Assembly (NCBI GenBank): GCA_025451785.1
Contig: JANWJV010000026.1
Location: 1 to 60,326, forward strand
Length of the DNA: 60,326 bases
DNA from: Bacteroidia bacterium
GTDB taxonomy: Bacteria; Bacteroidota; Bacteroidia; JANWJV01
Reading direction: 5' to 3'
The notes under the pieces were generated by a model. The model made no database searches, was not told the origin of the DNA, and saw only the letters and a list, made by a program, of their open reading frames with translations. Positions 58,609 to 60,326 of this stretch are shown one piece after another. Position numbers and translations under genes: made by a program. Each line of letters starts with the position of its first letter. Position 1 is the stretch's first letter.

Positions 58609-59076
58609 ATGAAAAAACAATTCCTGATCTATATCGTTGCAGTTACCGGCTTCGTGGCCCTGTCGTTCGTACAGACCGGCACACAGCCTGAGTGTAACCA
58701 GAAAGAGCTCAAGAACAAGTGCAAGGCGCTGCTGGAGCCCTTTAAATACGATAACGCCAAAGTAACGCGTATCGTTTACAAGCCCAAGAAACAACAGAAG
58801 GAACTTGAGGTGGACCTCTTTATCGGCGAAAAGTACAAGATCGTTTTCTGTACTTCGGGCATGAACAAGAAGATCCCGATCACTATTTACAACAAGAGCA
58901 AGGACGCCAACAAGCGCGAAGCGCTGTTCACCAACAAGGACATTCCTGAGAGCCAGACAGAGTTCGCGTTCGAGCCCAAGCGCTCTTCCAAGATCTATGT
59001 AGACTATGATATTCCCGCTACGGCAGGCGATTCTATCGCGGGAGGATGCATCGCTTTCATGCTCGGCTTCAAGTAA
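58609..59076 (+). CDS. Small secreted protein of unknown function
   Basis: A 155-residue protein with an N-terminal signal (QFLIYIVAVTGFVALSFVQT). The mature part has two early cysteines (PECNQKELKNKCKALLEPF) and lysine-rich beta strands such as KIPITIYNKSKD and AFEPKRSSKIYVDYDIPATA. No family is recognised. It lies 11 bp after the lipoprotein gene, so the two are probably one operon, ended by the terminator at 59098-59128. Confidence 0.75.
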   Translation: MKKQFLIYIVAVTGFVALSFVQTGTQPECNQKELKNKCKALLEPFKYDNAKVTRIVYKPKKQQKELEVDLFIGEKYKIVFCTSGMNKKIPITIYNKSKDANKREALFTNKDIPESQTEFAFEPKRSSKIYVDYDIPATAGDSIAGGCIAFMLGFK

Positions 59077-59097
59077 AATAACGAGCCATTGACACGA

Positions 59098-59128
59098 AAA
59101 AGTCCTCGCCGAAACGAGGACTTTTTTA
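59098..59128 (+). terminator. Rho-independent terminator before thrS
   Basis: AAAAGTCCTCG (59098-59108) pairs with CGAGGACTTTT (59115-59125) around a 6-base loop and runs into TTTTTT. It separates the exported-protein pair from thrS. Confidence 0.9.
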
Positions 59129-59129
59129 T

Positions 59130-59137
59130 TACTTTTA
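59130..59137 (+). promoter_or_regulatory. Putative -7 box for thrS
   Basis: TACTTTTA, one mismatch from TAnnTTTG and identical to the box before the Fur-type gene, lies 35 bp before the ATG at 59173. Confidence 0.35.
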
Positions 59138-59172
59138 ACCCAACCAACACCCTATGTTGTAAATAGGAAATT

Positions 59173-60326
59173 ATGATCAGTATCACTCTCCCCGACGGTT
59201 CCATTAAAACAGTTGAAAAAGGAACCACCCCCCTGCAGATCGCCCAAGGCATCAGCGAGGGTTTGGCAAGAAATGTTTTAGCAGCCAAGGTCAATGGCGA
59301 GCTTTGGGACGCCACGCGGCCTATAGAAGCCAATGCTAACCTGCTGCTCCTCACCTGGAACGACAACGAAGGCAAATCAGCATTGTGGCACTCTTCCGCT
59401 CACCTGATGGCAGAAGCGTTGGAAGCCATTTACCCGGGTGTGAAGTTCGGCATAGGCCCTCCTGTGGAAAATGGTTTTTACTATGACATTGACCTTGGAG
59501 GCAAAAGCATCAGTCCTGAGGATTTCAAGAAGATAGAAGATAAAATGCTGGAACTCGCGCAGAAGAAGAACGAGTATGTGCGCAGTGAGGTTTCGAAGGC
59601 AGATGCTATAAAGTATTTCAAAGAGAAGGGCGACGAATACAAATTGGACCTGATCAATGAGCTGGAAGACGGCAGCATCACCTTTTACAAACAGGGTGAT
59701 TTCACTGACCTCTGCCGTGGTCCCCACATTCCCAATACAGGTTTTGTGAAGGCCGCCAAGATCATGAGCATAGCGGGAGCCTACTGGAGGGGCGATGAGA
59801 AGAACAAACAGCTCACGCGTGTTTACGGCATCACATTTCCGAAACAGAAAGACCTTACTGAATACCTCGCCATGCTCGAGGAAGCCAAGAAACGCGACCA
59901 CCGCAAGATCGGCAAGGAGATGGCGATCTACACCTTTGATGACGATGTAGGCCCGGGGCTTCCCCTGTGGCTTCCCAATGGCGCGGTGATGATCGAAGAA
60001 CTGGAACGGCTTGCCAAGCGCACTGAGCAAGAAGCGGGTTACCAGCGTGTGCGCACGCCGCACCTCGCCAAGGAGAACATGTACAAGACCAGCGGTCACC
60101 TGCCCTATTACGAGGACAGTATGTTCCCGCCGATGATGATGGACGGGGAAAAATATTACCTCAAGGCGATGAACTGTCCACATCACCACAAGATATTCGC
60201 GACGCTGAATCCCAGCTACCGCGATCTTCCTGTGCGCCTTGCTGAGTATGGTACCTGTTATCGTTATGAGCAATCGGGTGAGCTCTTTGGCCTGATGCGC
60301 GTGCGTTCATTGCAGATGAACGACGC
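59173..60326 (+). CDS. thrS: Threonyl-tRNA synthetase, 5' part, runs off the window
   Basis: This class II synthetase charges tRNA-Thr. About 384 residues are present, cut by the window end. An N-terminal TGS domain (ISITLPDGSIKTVEKGTTP) is followed by the editing domain with its zinc-type HSSAHLMAEALEAIYPG. A second editing block has DLCRGPHIPNTGF. The catalytic core starts at LPLWLPNGAVMIEELER and includes KAMNCPHHHKIF with a zinc-ligand Cys. The usual family length is about 640, so roughly 40 percent is missing. The start ATG at 59173 gives the normal family N-terminus. No T-box or leader structure is seen in the 44 bases after the terminator. Confidence 0.97.
   Translation, partial: MISITLPDGSIKTVEKGTTPLQIAQGISEGLARNVLAAKVNGELWDATRPIEANANLLLLTWNDNEGKSALWHSSAHLMAEALEAIYPGVKFGIGPPVENGFYYDIDLGGKSISPEDFKKIEDKMLELAQKKNEYVRSEVSKADAIKYFKEKGDEYKLDLINELEDGSITFYKQGDFTDLCRGPHIPNTGFVKAAKIMSIAGAYWRGDEKNKQLTRVYGITFPKQKDLTEYLAMLEEAKKRDHRKIGKEMAIYTFDDDVGPGLPLWLPNGAVMIEELERLAKRTEQEAGYQRVRTPHLAKENMYKTSGHLPYYEDSMFPPMMMDGEKYYLKAMNCPHHHKIFATLNPSYRDLPVRLAEYGTCYRYEQSGELFGLMRVRSLQMND

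Overview
The window comes from a member of the phylum Bacteroidota, most likely a Chitinophagales/Sphingobacteriales-type organism; the exact genus cannot be read from the sequence. The evidence is seven proteins ending in type IX secretion (T9SS) sorting domains, a PorP/SprF-family protein, SprB repeats, a TonB-dependent receptor with a carboxypeptidase-regulatory-like N-domain, Bacteroidota-type -7 promoter boxes (TAnnTTTG) and few Shine-Dalgarno sequences. There is no sign of phage, integrase islands or insertion sequences; the one tyrosine recombinase is a housekeeping XerD-type protein.

Layout. 1-399: a non-coding stretch with several palindromic REP-like elements. 400-11492: housekeeping genes, with divergent aroQ/xerD, an outer-membrane barrel, an MsbA-like ABC exporter overlapping truA, a TamB-like envelope protein, then tsaD and a Tat-exported LD-carboxypeptidase. 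11489-14897: a secreted MORN-like-repeat protein and a Dph6-like PP-loop ATPase. 14965-18948: a 1327-residue T9SS type B protein with SprB repeats and PKD domains. 19083-25779: a co-directional cluster made of a membrane protein, a bifunctional RelA/SpoT, a Fur-family regulator, a STAS protein, purA and an LptA/OstA-like protein. 25839-29732: YceI, a DUF3307 membrane protein and a secreted BNR/Asp-box propeller protein. 29954-37877: a zinc metallopeptidase, a TonB-dependent receptor and three consecutive T9SS type A proteins (10 SprB repeats; a seven-bladed propeller; 3 SprB repeats). 37878-38446: a 21-bp-periodic minisatellite. 38447-38986: an NlpC/P60 lipoprotein. 38979-52928: an apparent operon, read leftward, of a 2561-residue type B adhesin, PorP/SprF and a 1732-residue type B adhesin. 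53070-59076: an acyltransferase, a cytoplasmic YD-like repeat protein and a DUF885 lipoprotein in overlapping order, a divergent DUF6973-like protein, and two small envelope proteins. 59173 to the end: the 5' part of thrS.

How the genes fit together. About a third of the window encodes surface proteins of the T9SS gliding/adhesion type. The two largest share a 70-residue Ig-like repeat and flank the PorP/SprF protein that presumably serves their export or anchoring; SprB repeats recur in four separate proteins.

The least explained structures are small-scale. First, three exported proteins have signal peptides written in short tandem, inverted repeats of intergenic type (30655-30726 and 56906-57056); in one case the repeat also forms a terminator-like hairpin around the start codon. 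Second, a roughly 400-bp array between 37956 and 38354 keeps an exact 21-bp period and a heptapeptide reading frame through two levels of duplication. These are the best candidates for something not described by ordinary annotation, though neither is proven functional.
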